From positions 1-64,000 of the forward strand of contig JAIRMC010000106.1 in NCBI GenBank assembly GCA_031258965.1: a DNA stretch of 64,000 nt, written 5' to 3'. The position numbers and the translations under genes were made by a program. Source of the DNA: Azoarcus sp. (lineage in GTDB: Bacteria; Pseudomonadota; Gammaproteobacteria; Burkholderiales; Rhodocyclaceae). Shown piece after piece: positions 39,503 through 49,094 of this stretch (position 1 is the stretch's first letter; each line of letters opens with the position of its first letter). The notes under the pieces were generated by a model, which had not been told where the DNA came from, did no database searches, and saw nothing but the letters and a program-made list of their open reading frames with translations.

Positions 39503-40770
39503 TCCAGAACTCCGGCTGCAAACACGATGCCGAGGTCTGGCGTGGCGTCCCAATCCCTGAGTACTGGATGTTCCATACCCGGCGTGATGCGTGTCCCGTT
39601 TTCATCACGGCTGAAGCACAGCAGCGGCTTCGCGCCGCACTGCTGGACGACGAAAGGCGAATGTGTGGCCAGCAGCAATTGCGATCCGGGAATGGACGAC
39701 AGGGATCGCAACACGATTTCCAGCGCCTTGGGATGGATGCCGTTCTCCGGCTCCTCCACCATGTAGACCGCCGGTTCCGGGGGCAGGAAGGCGGGAATCG
39801 TCAACGCCATCATGCGTAGGGTGCCGTCCGAGAGCACCCAGCTGGGCGCTTCAAGGCCGTTGGCATAGCGCAGCATCAGGTATTCGGCATTGTCGGCCTG
39901 ACGCTTGGCCCAGCCGATGTTCTCCAGATCGGGCAGGGCATAGCGCAGGTGCTCTGTCCAGCGCGCGACGGCTGAACCAGGCTCGGCCCAGTACGTGCCA
40001 TCCTTGCTCATCCCGTGCATTAACTTGATGCCGAAATCACCGTTTTTGGGGGCATTCGCGCCCAGTAAAAAACGCCCCACCACGCGCGCCAGGTTCGTCC
40101 CGTCCAGTTCCAGGTCGATAGGCCGCGTTGCCGGGCACGGCAGGCGCATGGCCGGGCTGTTGAGCTGGATATAACGCACGCCCTGCATCAGAAAGCGCCG
40201 CACAGCGTTGGCGGTGGGGTAGCGTTCTTCATCCGGTGGCGTCAGGGCCAGTGTCAGCTTGTCCAGACCGAAATTGAAAGAGTCCTGGTAAGTGCCCTTC
40301 TCGCGCGAATAGAAATCCGTTCCCTTGGTAGTCTTGCCCAACAGTCGCTTGAGCCTGGCCTTGGGGCGGAGTTCCAGCTTGTTGCTATTGGACAGAGAGC
40401 TTCTGGACACTTGTCTGAGTTGTTCATCATCCACGCATACGCCCAATTTGGCGTCCTGCTGGATCGCTAGACGGTAATGAAATAGATCATCGGCGACGGA
40501 TGAAAGCTGGCCGCTTAAGTCCAGCCACATTTCAATCTCGATCACGCCGCCCTTGCGCAACCAGGTCAGATCGTTGAAATCAGCGATGTGACGCGACTCG
40601 ACGGCTGCAACCGGGCCGTGCGTCAGACAGTCTCGCACGAAGTCGATGGCATCCAGAAAAGTGGTTTTGCCCACACCATTTGGCCCGACCAGCACATGAA
40701 AGTCCGACAAAGGCAGATCATCGACAGCGCGTATGCCCTTGAAGTTTTTGACAGTCAGTCCAACGATCAT
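39499..40770 (-). CDS. AAA (OLD/RecF-like, AAA15/AAA21-type) ATPase
   Basis: MIVGLTVKNFKGIRAVDDLPLSDFHVLVGPNGVGKTTFLDAIDFV...SDGTLRMMALTIPAFLPPEPAVYMVEEPENGIHPKALEIVL...LLLATHSPFVV. Confidence 0.93.
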   Translation of the reverse strand: MIVGLTVKNFKGIRAVDDLPLSDFHVLVGPNGVGKTTFLDAIDFVRDCLTHGPVAAVESRHIADFNDLTWLRKGGVIEIEMWLDLSGQLSSVADDLFHYRLAIQQDAKLGVCVDDEQLRQVSRSSLSNSNKLELRPKARLKRLLGKTTKGTDFYSREKGTYQDSFNFGLDKLTLALTPPDEERYPTANAVRRFLMQGVRYIQLNSPAMRLPCPATRPIDLELDGTNLARVVGRFLLGANAPKNGDFGIKLMHGMSKDGTYWAEPGSAVARWTEHLRYALPDLENIGWAKRQADNAEYLMLRYANGLEAPSWVLSDGTLRMMALTIPAFLPPEPAVYMVEEPENGIHPKALEIVLRSLSSIPGSQLLLATHSPFVVQQCGAKPLLCFSRDENGTRITPGMEHPVLRDWDATPDLGIVFAAGVLE

Positions 40771-40789
40771 GATCCGGTCTCCGGGCGCA

Positions 40790-41017
40790 TCAGCGCCGTG
40801 TCGTACAGGATGAGCAGCTTTTCATCCTCTTGCGGGGTAGCTTCGGGCAGCCTTTGAACGATGGCAGGGATGGTAGCCGATCCCGCAGTGCGGTCGACAG
40901 CCTTGTCCGGATGCCGTGCTCCACCTTTGTGCGCGGCCTCAACACCCACAGCACCGGCAGCACCAGCGCCAGGGCAATCCCGACTTCCAGAAAAACTACC
41001 CACATCGCTTCCTCCAT
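40790..41017 (-). CDS. Small single-TM hypothetical protein
   Basis: MEEAMWVVFLEVGIALALVLPVLWVLRPRTK...; C-terminal frame uncertain (see findings). Confidence 0.4.
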   Translation of the reverse strand: MEEAMWVVFLEVGIALALVLPVLWVLRPRTKVEHGIRTRLSTALRDRLPSLPSFKGCPKLPRKRMKSCSSCTTRR

Positions 41018-41090
41018 GGGCAGGCAATGAATAAGCGCCTGTATACTGTACTGCCCCTGCCGAATTTGTGAAGTTTATCCCGATCCCGCC

Positions 41091-42431
41091 ATGAGCCTGC
41101 CCTTTCGCCGCCATTTTGCCGCCCTCGCCTGCATGACCGCCGCCGCCGTCCTGTTCGCATGTACACAGCCATCATTGAAAGTGGAAGACCACGAGGCCGG
41201 TTTCCATCCCGCCGACTGTCCGGCGTGCCCGCCCGTATCGCAACCCGACGCCGCGCCGCCCCCCGCCTCGCAAACTGTCGCGCCGCCCCCCGACGCTACA
41301 CCGCCCCCTCTCCCCCCTGCGCCCCCAATCGAAACCCCGCCGAAACCCGCCGCGGGCTGGCGCGAAACCGCCTGGGAGGCACTGCCGGGCTGGAACAGCG
41401 ACGAACCCGGCGCGGCCTGGCCCGCGTTCCGTGAGTCCTGCCACGTGCTCGCCCGCAAATCCGGCTGGCAGGAAGTGTGCGCCGCCGCCGCGGCCCTGCC
41501 TGCCAGGCTGTCGGACGCCGAAGCACGCCGGTTTTTCGAGCAGCGTTTCACCCCCTGGCAATCCATCGCCAGCGACGGAACCGGGCAGGGACTCATCACC
41601 GGCTACTACGAGCCGCTGATTCGTGGCAGCCGCCAGCGTTCGGTCTCCGCGCCCTGGCCGATCCTTGCCCCACCCGACGACCTGCTTACCATCGACCTCG
41701 GCGATGCATCCCCCGAACTCAAACCGGCAAAACTGCGCGGACGGGTAACGGGCAACAAAGTCGTGCCCTACTGGACGCGGGCGGAGCTGGAACAGCGCCG
41801 CGACAGCGGACAATTGCCTGCGCGCGCGCTGCTGTGGGCCGACGACCCTATCGACCTGTTCTTTCTCCAGGTACAAGGTTCTGGACAAGTCGAACTGCCC
41901 GACGGCAGCCGGGTGCGCGTCGGCTTTGCCGATCACAACGGCCACCCTTACCGTTCCATTGGCACATGGCTGATCCGGCAAGGCGAACTTTCCGCGCACC
42001 AAGCGTCCATGGAGGGCATCCGTCAATGGACGCGGCGCAACCCGCAACGGCTCGCCGAACTGCTCAACAACAACCCGCGCTACATCTTTTTCCGCGAACT
42101 GCCGGAAAGCGACGGCGGCCCCATCGGTGCGCAGGGCACGCCGCTCCATGCCGGGCGCAGCATCGCCATCGACCCCGCCCACATCCCGCTCGGTGCGCCG
42201 GTATTCCTCGCCACCACCTGGCCGCTATCGGAACAGCCGCTCAATCGCCTGGTCGTGGCGCAAGACACCGGCAGCGCCATCAAGGGCGCGGTACGGGCCG
42301 ATTTCTTCTGGGGATTCGGCCCGGAAGCTGGAGCGCAGGCGGGAAAGATGAAACAGCCGGGAAGAATTTGGGTGCTCCTGCCCAAAGACAACACAACGGG
42401 AAGCACGCCGGGGCGGGCCGTTGGCAAATAG
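41091..42431 (+). CDS. mltA: Membrane-bound lytic murein transglycosylase A
   Basis: Lipobox VLFACT; LITGYYEPLIRGS, VPYWTRAELEQ, DPIDLFFLQVQGSGQVELPDG, AQDTGSAIKGAVRADFFWG. Confidence 0.94.
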   Translation: MSLPFRRHFAALACMTAAAVLFACTQPSLKVEDHEAGFHPADCPACPPVSQPDAAPPPASQTVAPPPDATPPPLPPAPPIETPPKPAAGWRETAWEALPGWNSDEPGAAWPAFRESCHVLARKSGWQEVCAAAAALPARLSDAEARRFFEQRFTPWQSIASDGTGQGLITGYYEPLIRGSRQRSVSAPWPILAPPDDLLTIDLGDASPELKPAKLRGRVTGNKVVPYWTRAELEQRRDSGQLPARALLWADDPIDLFFLQVQGSGQVELPDGSRVRVGFADHNGHPYRSIGTWLIRQGELSAHQASMEGIRQWTRRNPQRLAELLNNNPRYIFFRELPESDGGPIGAQGTPLHAGRSIAIDPAHIPLGAPVFLATTWPLSEQPLNRLVVAQDTGSAIKGAVRADFFWGFGPEAGAQAGKMKQPGRIWVLLPKDNTTGSTPGRAVGK

Positions 42432-42561
42432 GCGGAATCAGGGATCGGAGGCGCTTACGTTGTCACGCCCGAAACCGTCATGCGAGACTTGACGTGGCAT
42501 GGGCACAGCCGCCTTGCTTGAAATGATGGCGACTTGATCCGCATGCGCAATATCGGTCGCG

Positions 42562-43896
42562 TCAAGCCGCCGTTCGCGCGCTTGGCGCCATGATTTTCCG
42601 CGCCAGCCGTTCTTCCAGCGCCCGCCGTCCTTGCCGCGCCAGCGTCAGGGTATCCGCACTCAGCGCCACCGCGCCCCGCAGTCCCGCATAGGTCTGGCTG
42701 GCGATGAAGCGGTTCCGCACCGGATGCGATATCTCGAGCAGCGGGACGTCCAGCGTCCGTGCGGCGTCTTCTTCCAGCGAGCTGGCAAAGATCAGCCCGG
42801 CGCGGCTGCCGAGCAATATGTCGGCGATCTCCCCGCCGTCGCGCGCGCCGCGCGCCTCTCCGCCAAAATCCGCCGGTAATGCTTCGCCTTCGGCCCAGTC
42901 GGTGTAGATGACCGTCCCAATGTCGAAACCGGCGATGCGGGAAAGGAAGCCGCCGATCCTGAGCACGGTTTCCGCGTCGCCGACGATGGCAACGCGCACG
43001 CCCGCGCCGTCGTCGAAATAACGATCCGCGCCGCCAAGCAGGAAGTATTCCGACCAGGCTTCTTCTCTTTCCAGGAAACGTTCCGCCGCCGCGGCATCCA
43101 GATCCAGTTTTTCCACCAGGGCCTGGACGAAAAGGCTGGACTCGTCGAGTCCCAGTGGCATGGCGTCGAAGATCAGTTGCGGCGTGGCGTATTTTTCTTC
43201 GAGCTTCGCGCCGATGGCTTCTCCCCAGCGGGAAAAGACCAGGTTCAGGGCGGCGTCCGGCATACTGTACAAGGCGGCGTGGCCGCCGGGGCCGAAGAAG
43301 CTGTTGACGCGCAGGCCGATGGCTTCGAGGATGCGCTGCAACTCTTGCAGGTCGCCTTTGTAGTAGGGGTTTGCGGCGGGGACGACGCCGAGGAGGTTCA
43401 CCAGCGGACGGGCTTCGTCTTCGCGCTGCGGCGCGGGCGGCGGTTCCAGGGCGGGCAGGCCGTCGATCATGTCGAGGAAGATCCGCTCGTAGCCGCGATA
43501 CACGTCGCCATGGAATCCGGCGATGTTGCTGGCGACCACGGGCAGGCCCTGTTCGGCGGCTTCGCGCGCCATGCCGTTCAGGTCGTCGCCCACCATGGCG
43601 CATTCGCAGCTGCCCAGCACCGCGTACAGGCGGCCTTCCATGACCTTGACCGTGTTCTTGATCTGCTCGCGCAGGCGCGAACCGCCGCCGAAGATGACTT
43701 GTTTGTCGATGATGTTGGCGGCGGGAAGGGCCAAACCGCCGATGTAGCCGCCGCCGCTTTCCCTGTACGCCAAGTCGTGCTGGATGGCGCAGCCCGCGTT
43801 GGCCTGCACGATGGGGATGATGCCGTCGATGGCTTCCAGCGTCGACAGCGCACCGTGCAGCGCGCAGCCCGCGCGCGGATTCTTGATGTTTCCCAT
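42562..43896 (-). CDS. Nitrogenase component 1-like subunit (3-Cys type, NifD/BchY-like)
   Basis: NPRAGCALHGA, VQANAGCAIQHD, VLGSCECAMVGDDLNGM: cysteine pattern of the oxidoreductase nitrogenase component 1 family. Confidence 0.88.
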   Translation of the reverse strand: MGNIKNPRAGCALHGALSTLEAIDGIIPIVQANAGCAIQHDLAYRESGGGYIGGLALPAANIIDKQVIFGGGSRLREQIKNTVKVMEGRLYAVLGSCECAMVGDDLNGMAREAAEQGLPVVASNIAGFHGDVYRGYERIFLDMIDGLPALEPPPAPQREDEARPLVNLLGVVPAANPYYKGDLQELQRILEAIGLRVNSFFGPGGHAALYSMPDAALNLVFSRWGEAIGAKLEEKYATPQLIFDAMPLGLDESSLFVQALVEKLDLDAAAAERFLEREEAWSEYFLLGGADRYFDDGAGVRVAIVGDAETVLRIGGFLSRIAGFDIGTVIYTDWAEGEALPADFGGEARGARDGGEIADILLGSRAGLIFASSLEEDAARTLDVPLLEISHPVRNRFIASQTYAGLRGAVALSADTLTLARQGRRALEERLARKIMAPSARTAA

Positions 43897-45276
43897 TCAG
43901 CGTACTTCCCGTTTGACATGCCATCCGCCGTTTTTCTTCAGCCAGTTCTCGGCGTAATCTCCCCGCACCCGCTCCCGGAAATCGGGATGCGGCCCGCTTG
44001 CGCGGGCGGCGAGGGCGTGCACGCCCTCGTAGCCGTAGAAAACGGCGCCGCGCAGGGAGAGGGGCCGGACGCCGAAACGGGCGGCGAAGGCGACTTGTTC
44101 CGGGCCGATGTAGTCGTCGACCTGCGTCCTGGCCAGGACGTTGGCGATCTCGAAAGGCTGCCCCACCGCCACCAGCGCGGGGATATCGGCGGCGGCTTCC
44201 AGCCGGGCCAGGTGGGCGCGGTTGTTCAGGTCGACGCTGGTCAGGGCCACGCCGACCACTTCGCCGCCCAGGTCGCGTATCAGGTCGCTGAAACCTTCGA
44301 CCAGGGCCGTGTCGAGTTGCAGGAATACTTTTTTCCCCGCCAGTGGCTTGGCGGAGAGGATGTTTCCAAGGGCGGCTTCCTGGGCGTCCAGCCATGTTTG
44401 CGCCTTGCCGGCGATGCCGAATGTTTCGGCGACCCCGGTGATGAAGCGCCGGGTCGCGGCGCGGCCTACCGGCGCTGGCAGGCGCAGGTAGGGGGTTTCA
44501 AACGCGGCTTCCAGGCCCAGTCCGAAGTATTCGCTCTCGTCGCTGTTGAGTGACACCGTGGCGCGCGCTTGTCCGGCTTTGTGGATGTTTTCCAGCGAAG
44601 ACAGGGCCGGGAGGAGGTTCCAGCCGATTCCAAGCGCATCGAGCGCGCCGGCGATGGCGGCGATGTTGCGGATGTTGTCGCCCGCCGCCAACACATTGAC
44701 GAAATCGCCGCGCGATTCCGGCGGCTCTACCAGGCGCAACAGCGCGTGCAGGGCGGTATCGAATCCCGACAGGGGCGATTTCGAGCGGAAGCCGTCCGTG
44801 TTTACATGCCGTATCGGCACGCCGGTTTCCTCTCCCAGCGCCAGCAGCACCGCGTGGACGTCGTCGTTGTTGATCGCCACGACCGGCGTACCGACGACGA
44901 AAACCGCCGCCGCGCCTTCCGCGATGGCGCGCAGGATGGTTTCGCGCAGGGGCGCTTCGCTGCCCAGAATGGAATCCCGCTCGCTCAGATTGACGGAATA
45001 CCAGCGTGCGCCGCCCGCCTGCGCCAGCGCGCCCGCCGCCGCCGCGCAGCCCGCCGCGCCATGTATCACGATGGCCGCGCCGCGGATGCCGCGCAGCGCG
45101 GTCAGGGCGGAAAGGATGTCGTCATTGGTCGCCTGGGTGAATGTGCGGATGCGCTGTGGGATTTCTTCCCCGGCGGCGTCGGCGGTCAGCGAAGCCAGCG
45201 TGCCGTGGTAGTGACTGATCGCGCCGCTGCGCTTTTCCCTGGTCAGAGCGTTTTTTTCTTCGTGGAAAGCCATCAT
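43897..45276 (-). CDS. Nitrogenase component 1-like subunit (1-Cys type, NifK/BchZ-like)
   Basis: FTQATNDDILSALTALRGIRGAAIVIHGAAGCAAAAGAL...FVVGTPVVAINNDDVHAVL; only one Cys in the whole protein; overlaps nifH-like stop. Confidence 0.85.
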   Translation of the reverse strand: MMAFHEEKNALTREKRSGAISHYHGTLASLTADAAGEEIPQRIRTFTQATNDDILSALTALRGIRGAAIVIHGAAGCAAAAGALAQAGGARWYSVNLSERDSILGSEAPLRETILRAIAEGAAAVFVVGTPVVAINNDDVHAVLLALGEETGVPIRHVNTDGFRSKSPLSGFDTALHALLRLVEPPESRGDFVNVLAAGDNIRNIAAIAGALDALGIGWNLLPALSSLENIHKAGQARATVSLNSDESEYFGLGLEAAFETPYLRLPAPVGRAATRRFITGVAETFGIAGKAQTWLDAQEAALGNILSAKPLAGKKVFLQLDTALVEGFSDLIRDLGGEVVGVALTSVDLNNRAHLARLEAAADIPALVAVGQPFEIANVLARTQVDDYIGPEQVAFAARFGVRPLSLRGAVFYGYEGVHALAARASGPHPDFRERVRGDYAENWLKKNGGWHVKREVR

Positions 45277-46220
45277 GCGGCAACTCTGTCCGCCACGGCG
45301 CCCGCTTCCAGGTTGAACACCCGGTCGCCCCAATCCCGCGCCCAGTCCCGCAGATCGCTGACTCCCAGCGGATGCGGGATCACTAGATCGTCGTTTCCAG
45401 CGATGTGTTTCGCCAGTCTGCGGTAGATGTTCGCGTGTTCGCTCGCGGGGTTGGCTTCGATCACGGTCTTGCCGTACAGCTCGCTTTGCGAGACGACCAG
45501 CGCGCGGGGCACGTAGCCCGCCACGGTGACGCCGGTGCGTCCGGCAAAATCGTCGATGATCGCATTGGAATACGCAGCGGAAAGCCCGTTGCCGATGATG
45601 CCGCCCAGTTTGGCCCCGCCCGTGGGGGCGTATTTGCTCACCGCCTTGAAAAGATTGTTGGCGGCGTAGATGGCCATGAAATCCGAGGAGGTCACCACGT
45701 AGGCCCGGTCGGTGATGCCATCGCGGATCGGCACGGCGAAGCCGCCGCAGACCACGTCGCCGAGCACATCGTAGAGGACGTAATCCGGTTTGAATTCCTC
45801 GAACAATTTCAGCTCCTGCAACAGCGTCACCGCCGCGTTGATGCCGCGCCCGGCGCAGCCGACGCCGGGCACGGGGCCGCCGGATTCGATGCAGAGGATG
45901 CCCTTGAAGCCAGTGGCGGAAATGTCGGCGAGGCGGACTTTGTTGCCGCCGCGCACGCTGTCCAGGATGGTGGGCAGGTAGTGGTTTCCGCGCAGGGTGT
46001 TGGTGGAATCGCTCTTTGGATCGCAGCCGATCTGTATCACCTTGTATCCCGCTTCCGCCAGCGCCGCGCTGATGTTGGAGGTGGTCGTGGATTTGCCGAT
46101 GCCGCCCTTGCCGTAGATGGCGATGTGCTTGCCGATGACGCCGCTCCGGGCCGGTTGCGCGGATTTCCCCGCGCCGCTACGGCCATGGAAAGTGACGCGG
46201 TTGCCTGTGACTTCGCTCAT
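45273..46220 (-). CDS. NifH/BchL/ChlL-family Fe protein homologue
   Basis: HIAIYGKGGIGKSTTTSNISAALAEAGYKVIQIGCDPKSDSTNTLRG, PGVGCAGRGI and LGDVVCGGFAVPIRDG (both [4Fe-4S] Cys conserved). Start 46220 has AGAGG RBS; alternative start 46277. Confidence 0.95.
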   Translation of the reverse strand: MSEVTGNRVTFHGRSGAGKSAQPARSGVIGKHIAIYGKGGIGKSTTTSNISAALAEAGYKVIQIGCDPKSDSTNTLRGNHYLPTILDSVRGGNKVRLADISATGFKGILCIESGGPVPGVGCAGRGINAAVTLLQELKLFEEFKPDYVLYDVLGDVVCGGFAVPIRDGITDRAYVVTSSDFMAIYAANNLFKAVSKYAPTGGAKLGGIIGNGLSAAYSNAIIDDFAGRTGVTVAGYVPRALVVSQSELYGKTVIEANPASEHANIYRRLAKHIAGNDDLVIPHPLGVSDLRDWARDWGDRVFNLEAGAVADRVAA

Positions 46221-46273
46221 TGGTTTGCCTCTTTGTAAAAACTTGTCATTGAATGCCTGCGATGTTCCGGCGC

Positions 46274-47140
46274 TCATTTTCCGAACTCGCCCCTCGCGTC
46301 GGCAATCCGGTAGCGCCTCAGCGCCGTCTTGCCGAACAGGCGCAGCAAACGATCCGAGAAATACCCCAGCAGCCCGAGCGTCACGATGCCGACCAGGATC
46401 CAGTCAGTGCGGAAATACAGGCGCGAGGTGAAAACCAGGTAGCCCACGCCTTCCTTGGCCGCCAGCATCTCCGCCGCGACGATGGCGGTAAAGGCGCTCC
46501 CCAGTCCGAGCCGCACGCCCGTGAAGACGTAGGGCACGCATTCGGGAATCACGACGTGACGCAATATTTGCCATTCCGAAGCGCCGAGCGTCCGGGCGGC
46601 CTGGACGCGGTTCGGGTCGATGCCGAGCACGCCGCTGGCCGTGTTGATGATGACGACGAAGCAGGTGGCGTACAGGATGAGGATAATCTTGGATTTTTCG
46701 CCCACCCCGAACCACATGATGAAAAGCGTCAAGAAGGCGATGGCGGGAATGAAGCGGAAGAAATCCACGAACGGTTCGATCAGTTGTCGCAGCAGCCGAA
46801 CGCGCCCGATCAGCACGCCGAGCGGCGCGCCGATTGAGATGCCGAGAAGCCAGCCGGAGAACACCCGCTCCAGGCTGATGAGGGAGAATTTCGCTAGCGT
46901 GCCGTCCAACAGGATTTCCTTGCCGCCGAGCAGGGTTTGCAGCGGGCCGGGGAAGAACGAAGGCGGGTAGTGCGGCGCGATCAAGCTCCAGGCCGCCAGC
47001 AGGATCAACCATGTGGCAAGGCCCGTCTCCAGGAGAAGCCGCCCGGCTTTCCGCAGCCGTTTTTCCGGCGCGAAACGCCATGGCTTCCGCGCGGAGGCAT
47101 CTGGAATATCGCGGGCGTCCGCCGCTTCGCCTTCGCTCAT
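46274..47140 (-). CDS. ABC transporter permease, SsuC/TauC/NrtB family
   Basis: EPFVDFFRFIPAIAFLTLFIMWFGVGEKSKIILILYATCFVVIINTASGVLGIDP...AARTLGASEWQILRHVVIPECVPYVFTGVRLGLG. Confidence 0.95.
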   Translation of the reverse strand: MSEGEAADARDIPDASARKPWRFAPEKRLRKAGRLLLETGLATWLILLAAWSLIAPHYPPSFFPGPLQTLLGGKEILLDGTLAKFSLISLERVFSGWLLGISIGAPLGVLIGRVRLLRQLIEPFVDFFRFIPAIAFLTLFIMWFGVGEKSKIILILYATCFVVIINTASGVLGIDPNRVQAARTLGASEWQILRHVVIPECVPYVFTGVRLGLGSAFTAIVAAEMLAAKEGVGYLVFTSRLYFRTDWILVGIVTLGLLGYFSDRLLRLFGKTALRRYRIADARGEFGK

Positions 47141-48006
47141 AGGCCGCCGCCGAAGTCGAAATGGCCTTGCAGGCGGGCGAGCAGCCCGACGAATCGCGGA
47201 TCAGTCTCCGTTCTCGGATAAGGCAGTTCCGCGCGATATGTCTTGAAGATGCGGGCATTGGGCGCTTTGGACATGATGTGGATCCACTGCCCCAGAAGCA
47301 GTGCCTCCTGGATGTCGTGCGTCACGAAGACCACGGTCTTCCCCGTTTCCCGCCAGGTGCGCACCAGTTCATTCTGCATGACGCGCCGCGTATGCGCATC
47401 CAGCGCGCCGAAAGGCTCGTCCATGACCAGCACGGTGGAATCGTTCGCCAGCAGGCGGGCAATCTGTGTGCGCTGCTTCATGCCGCCGGAGAGTTCATGG
47501 GGGAACTTGCTCTCGTGGCCGCGCAGCCCTACCAGATCGACGTACTTTTGCGCGATCGCCTGGCGCTCGGCCTTCTTCGCCGAGGCCATGCGCGGGCCGA
47601 ATTCCACGTTCTCCAGCACGGTCAGCCACGGGAAAATCGCCGCATCCGCGTTTTGGAACACCAGCCCGCGCTCCCGGCCGGGCTTGCGGATCGCCTGGCC
47701 CCGCATCGTCGCCGTGCCGCCGGTCTGGCGGGCCAGCCCGGCGATGATGTTGAGCAGGGTGGATTTGCCGCAGCCGCTCGGGCCGAGAAGCACATGGAAT
47801 TCGCCTTCGTGGATATCGAGGTTCACGCCGTCGAGCACCTTGACGGGCGTTTCGTCCCGCCCGCTCGCGTAGCGCATTTCCACGTCCCGGATACGGATCA
47901 GGGGTTGGATATCGAGCGCCGCCGCGCCGCGCCGCGCCGCATTTTCGCGCACGAACACCCATGGCAGGCCGGAAACCGGCGCTGTGTTTTCCAGGGCCGC
48001 CGTCAT
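47137..48006 (-). CDS. ABC transporter ATP-binding protein, SsuB/TauB/NrtD family
   Basis: [58 protein letters not shown]. Confidence 0.96.
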   Translation of the reverse strand: MTAALENTAPVSGLPWVFVRENAARRGAAALDIQPLIRIRDVEMRYASGRDETPVKVLDGVNLDIHEGEFHVLLGPSGCGKSTLLNIIAGLARQTGGTATMRGQAIRKPGRERGLVFQNADAAIFPWLTVLENVEFGPRMASAKKAERQAIAQKYVDLVGLRGHESKFPHELSGGMKQRTQIARLLANDSTVLVMDEPFGALDAHTRRVMQNELVRTWRETGKTVVFVTHDIQEALLLGQWIHIMSKAPNARIFKTYRAELPYPRTETDPRFVGLLARLQGHFDFGGGL

Positions 48007-48010
48007 GTGT

Positions 48011-49081
48011 TCAATCTCCGGCCTCGTCCGCCCGCACGGACAGCTTTTCCGGCAGGGCTTCGCGCAACGCGTCGAGATGGACGAATTGGCGGATATCGTA
48101 TTTATTCTTTATCAGGCCGTTTTCGACCGACCAGTCGGCCACATGGGCGATGTGTTCGATATCTTCCGCGGAAAGGCGAACGTCGTAGTCATAGAGCTTG
48201 AGGGCATCCAGCACCGCTTCTTTCGGCACTTTCAGATCGTCGTAGATGATCTGCGCGGTTTCTTCCGGATGCGCCGCGATATAGGCTGTCGCCTCATCCA
48301 GCGCCCGCAGCAGGCGGACGACGCCCGCCTTGTTTGCCTGGATGAATTTTTCATCCAGCAGCAGATAACCCCGATACACGGTTTTCGCCAGATCGAGATC
48401 GCCCAGCAATTTCGATCCTGGCACTTCCCGCACGGCTCGCGCCACCTCGGTGGATGCCCAAAAGGCATCGACTTTGCCCGTCTGGTAGGCTGCCAGCAAT
48501 TCCGCTGAAGACCCCAGGTAAATCTGTTCGACTTTCTTCGGATCCAGGCCGTGAAGCTCGAACACCTTGCCCCAGATATATTCGTTGACCGTGCCTTTCT
48601 TGACGCCCAGCGCCTTGCCCTTGAGATCGGCGATGCGGTTGACTTCCGGCAGGCGGGTATAGAGTTTTTCGCCTTCCGGTTTCGGGCCGCCGACATGGGC
48701 GACGATGCGCAGATCGTTGCTCTCGGAGAACCGCGAGGCGACGGCGTAATCCATGCCCTCCGCCGAATCCGTCTGCCCCAGGATCGCGGCGTTGATCGTG
48801 TCGATACCGAAGGCGTATGTGGAAATCTCGGCGTCGATGCCGTGTTTCTTGAAAATGCCGCTTCCCTGCGCCACGCGGAACTGGAAAGAAAAACTGCCGC
48901 TATCGACCCCAAGCCGGATTTTCAGCGGCGCGCCGACGGCATCGGCGCTTTCCGCCGACGGCGGCGGCGTTTCTTCCTCCGGGCCGCAACCCGTGAGCGC
49001 CGCCGCCAGCAGCGTGAAAACAACCATCGCGGCGGTTGCCGCGTTTCGTATTGCCAGTGCGGCGATCACTGCGCCATTCAT
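48011..49081 (-). CDS. ABC transporter substrate-binding lipoprotein, SsuA/TauA/NMT1-like
   Basis: Lipobox LTGC; KIRLGVDSGSFSFQFRVAQGSGIFKKHGIDAEISTYAFGIDTINAAILGQTDSAEGMDYAVASRF. Confidence 0.92.
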   Translation of the reverse strand: MNGAVIAALAIRNAATAAMVVFTLLAAALTGCGPEEETPPPSAESADAVGAPLKIRLGVDSGSFSFQFRVAQGSGIFKKHGIDAEISTYAFGIDTINAAILGQTDSAEGMDYAVASRFSESNDLRIVAHVGGPKPEGEKLYTRLPEVNRIADLKGKALGVKKGTVNEYIWGKVFELHGLDPKKVEQIYLGSSAELLAAYQTGKVDAFWASTEVARAVREVPGSKLLGDLDLAKTVYRGYLLLDEKFIQANKAGVVRLLRALDEATAYIAAHPEETAQIIYDDLKVPKEAVLDALKLYDYDVRLSAEDIEHIAHVADWSVENGLIKNKYDIRQFVHLDALREALPEKLSVRADEAGD

Positions 49082-49094
49082 CGGAACTCCCCGC

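Noticed and set aside
42455-44395. 646-aa minus-strand ORF
   Set aside because: Out-of-frame, Arg/Pro-rich reading of the nitrogenase-like genes.
42562-46220. Assignment as a true nitrogenase (nitrogen fixation)
   Set aside because: The K-like subunit has one Cys, no Cys corresponds to the FeMo-co ligand, and no nifB/E/N-type genes are visible.
42562-46220. Direct naming as methylthio-alkane reductase (marHDK)
   Set aside because: Sulfur context fits, but the ligand pattern looks COR/DPOR-like and I cannot run the phylogeny; left as a hypothesis.
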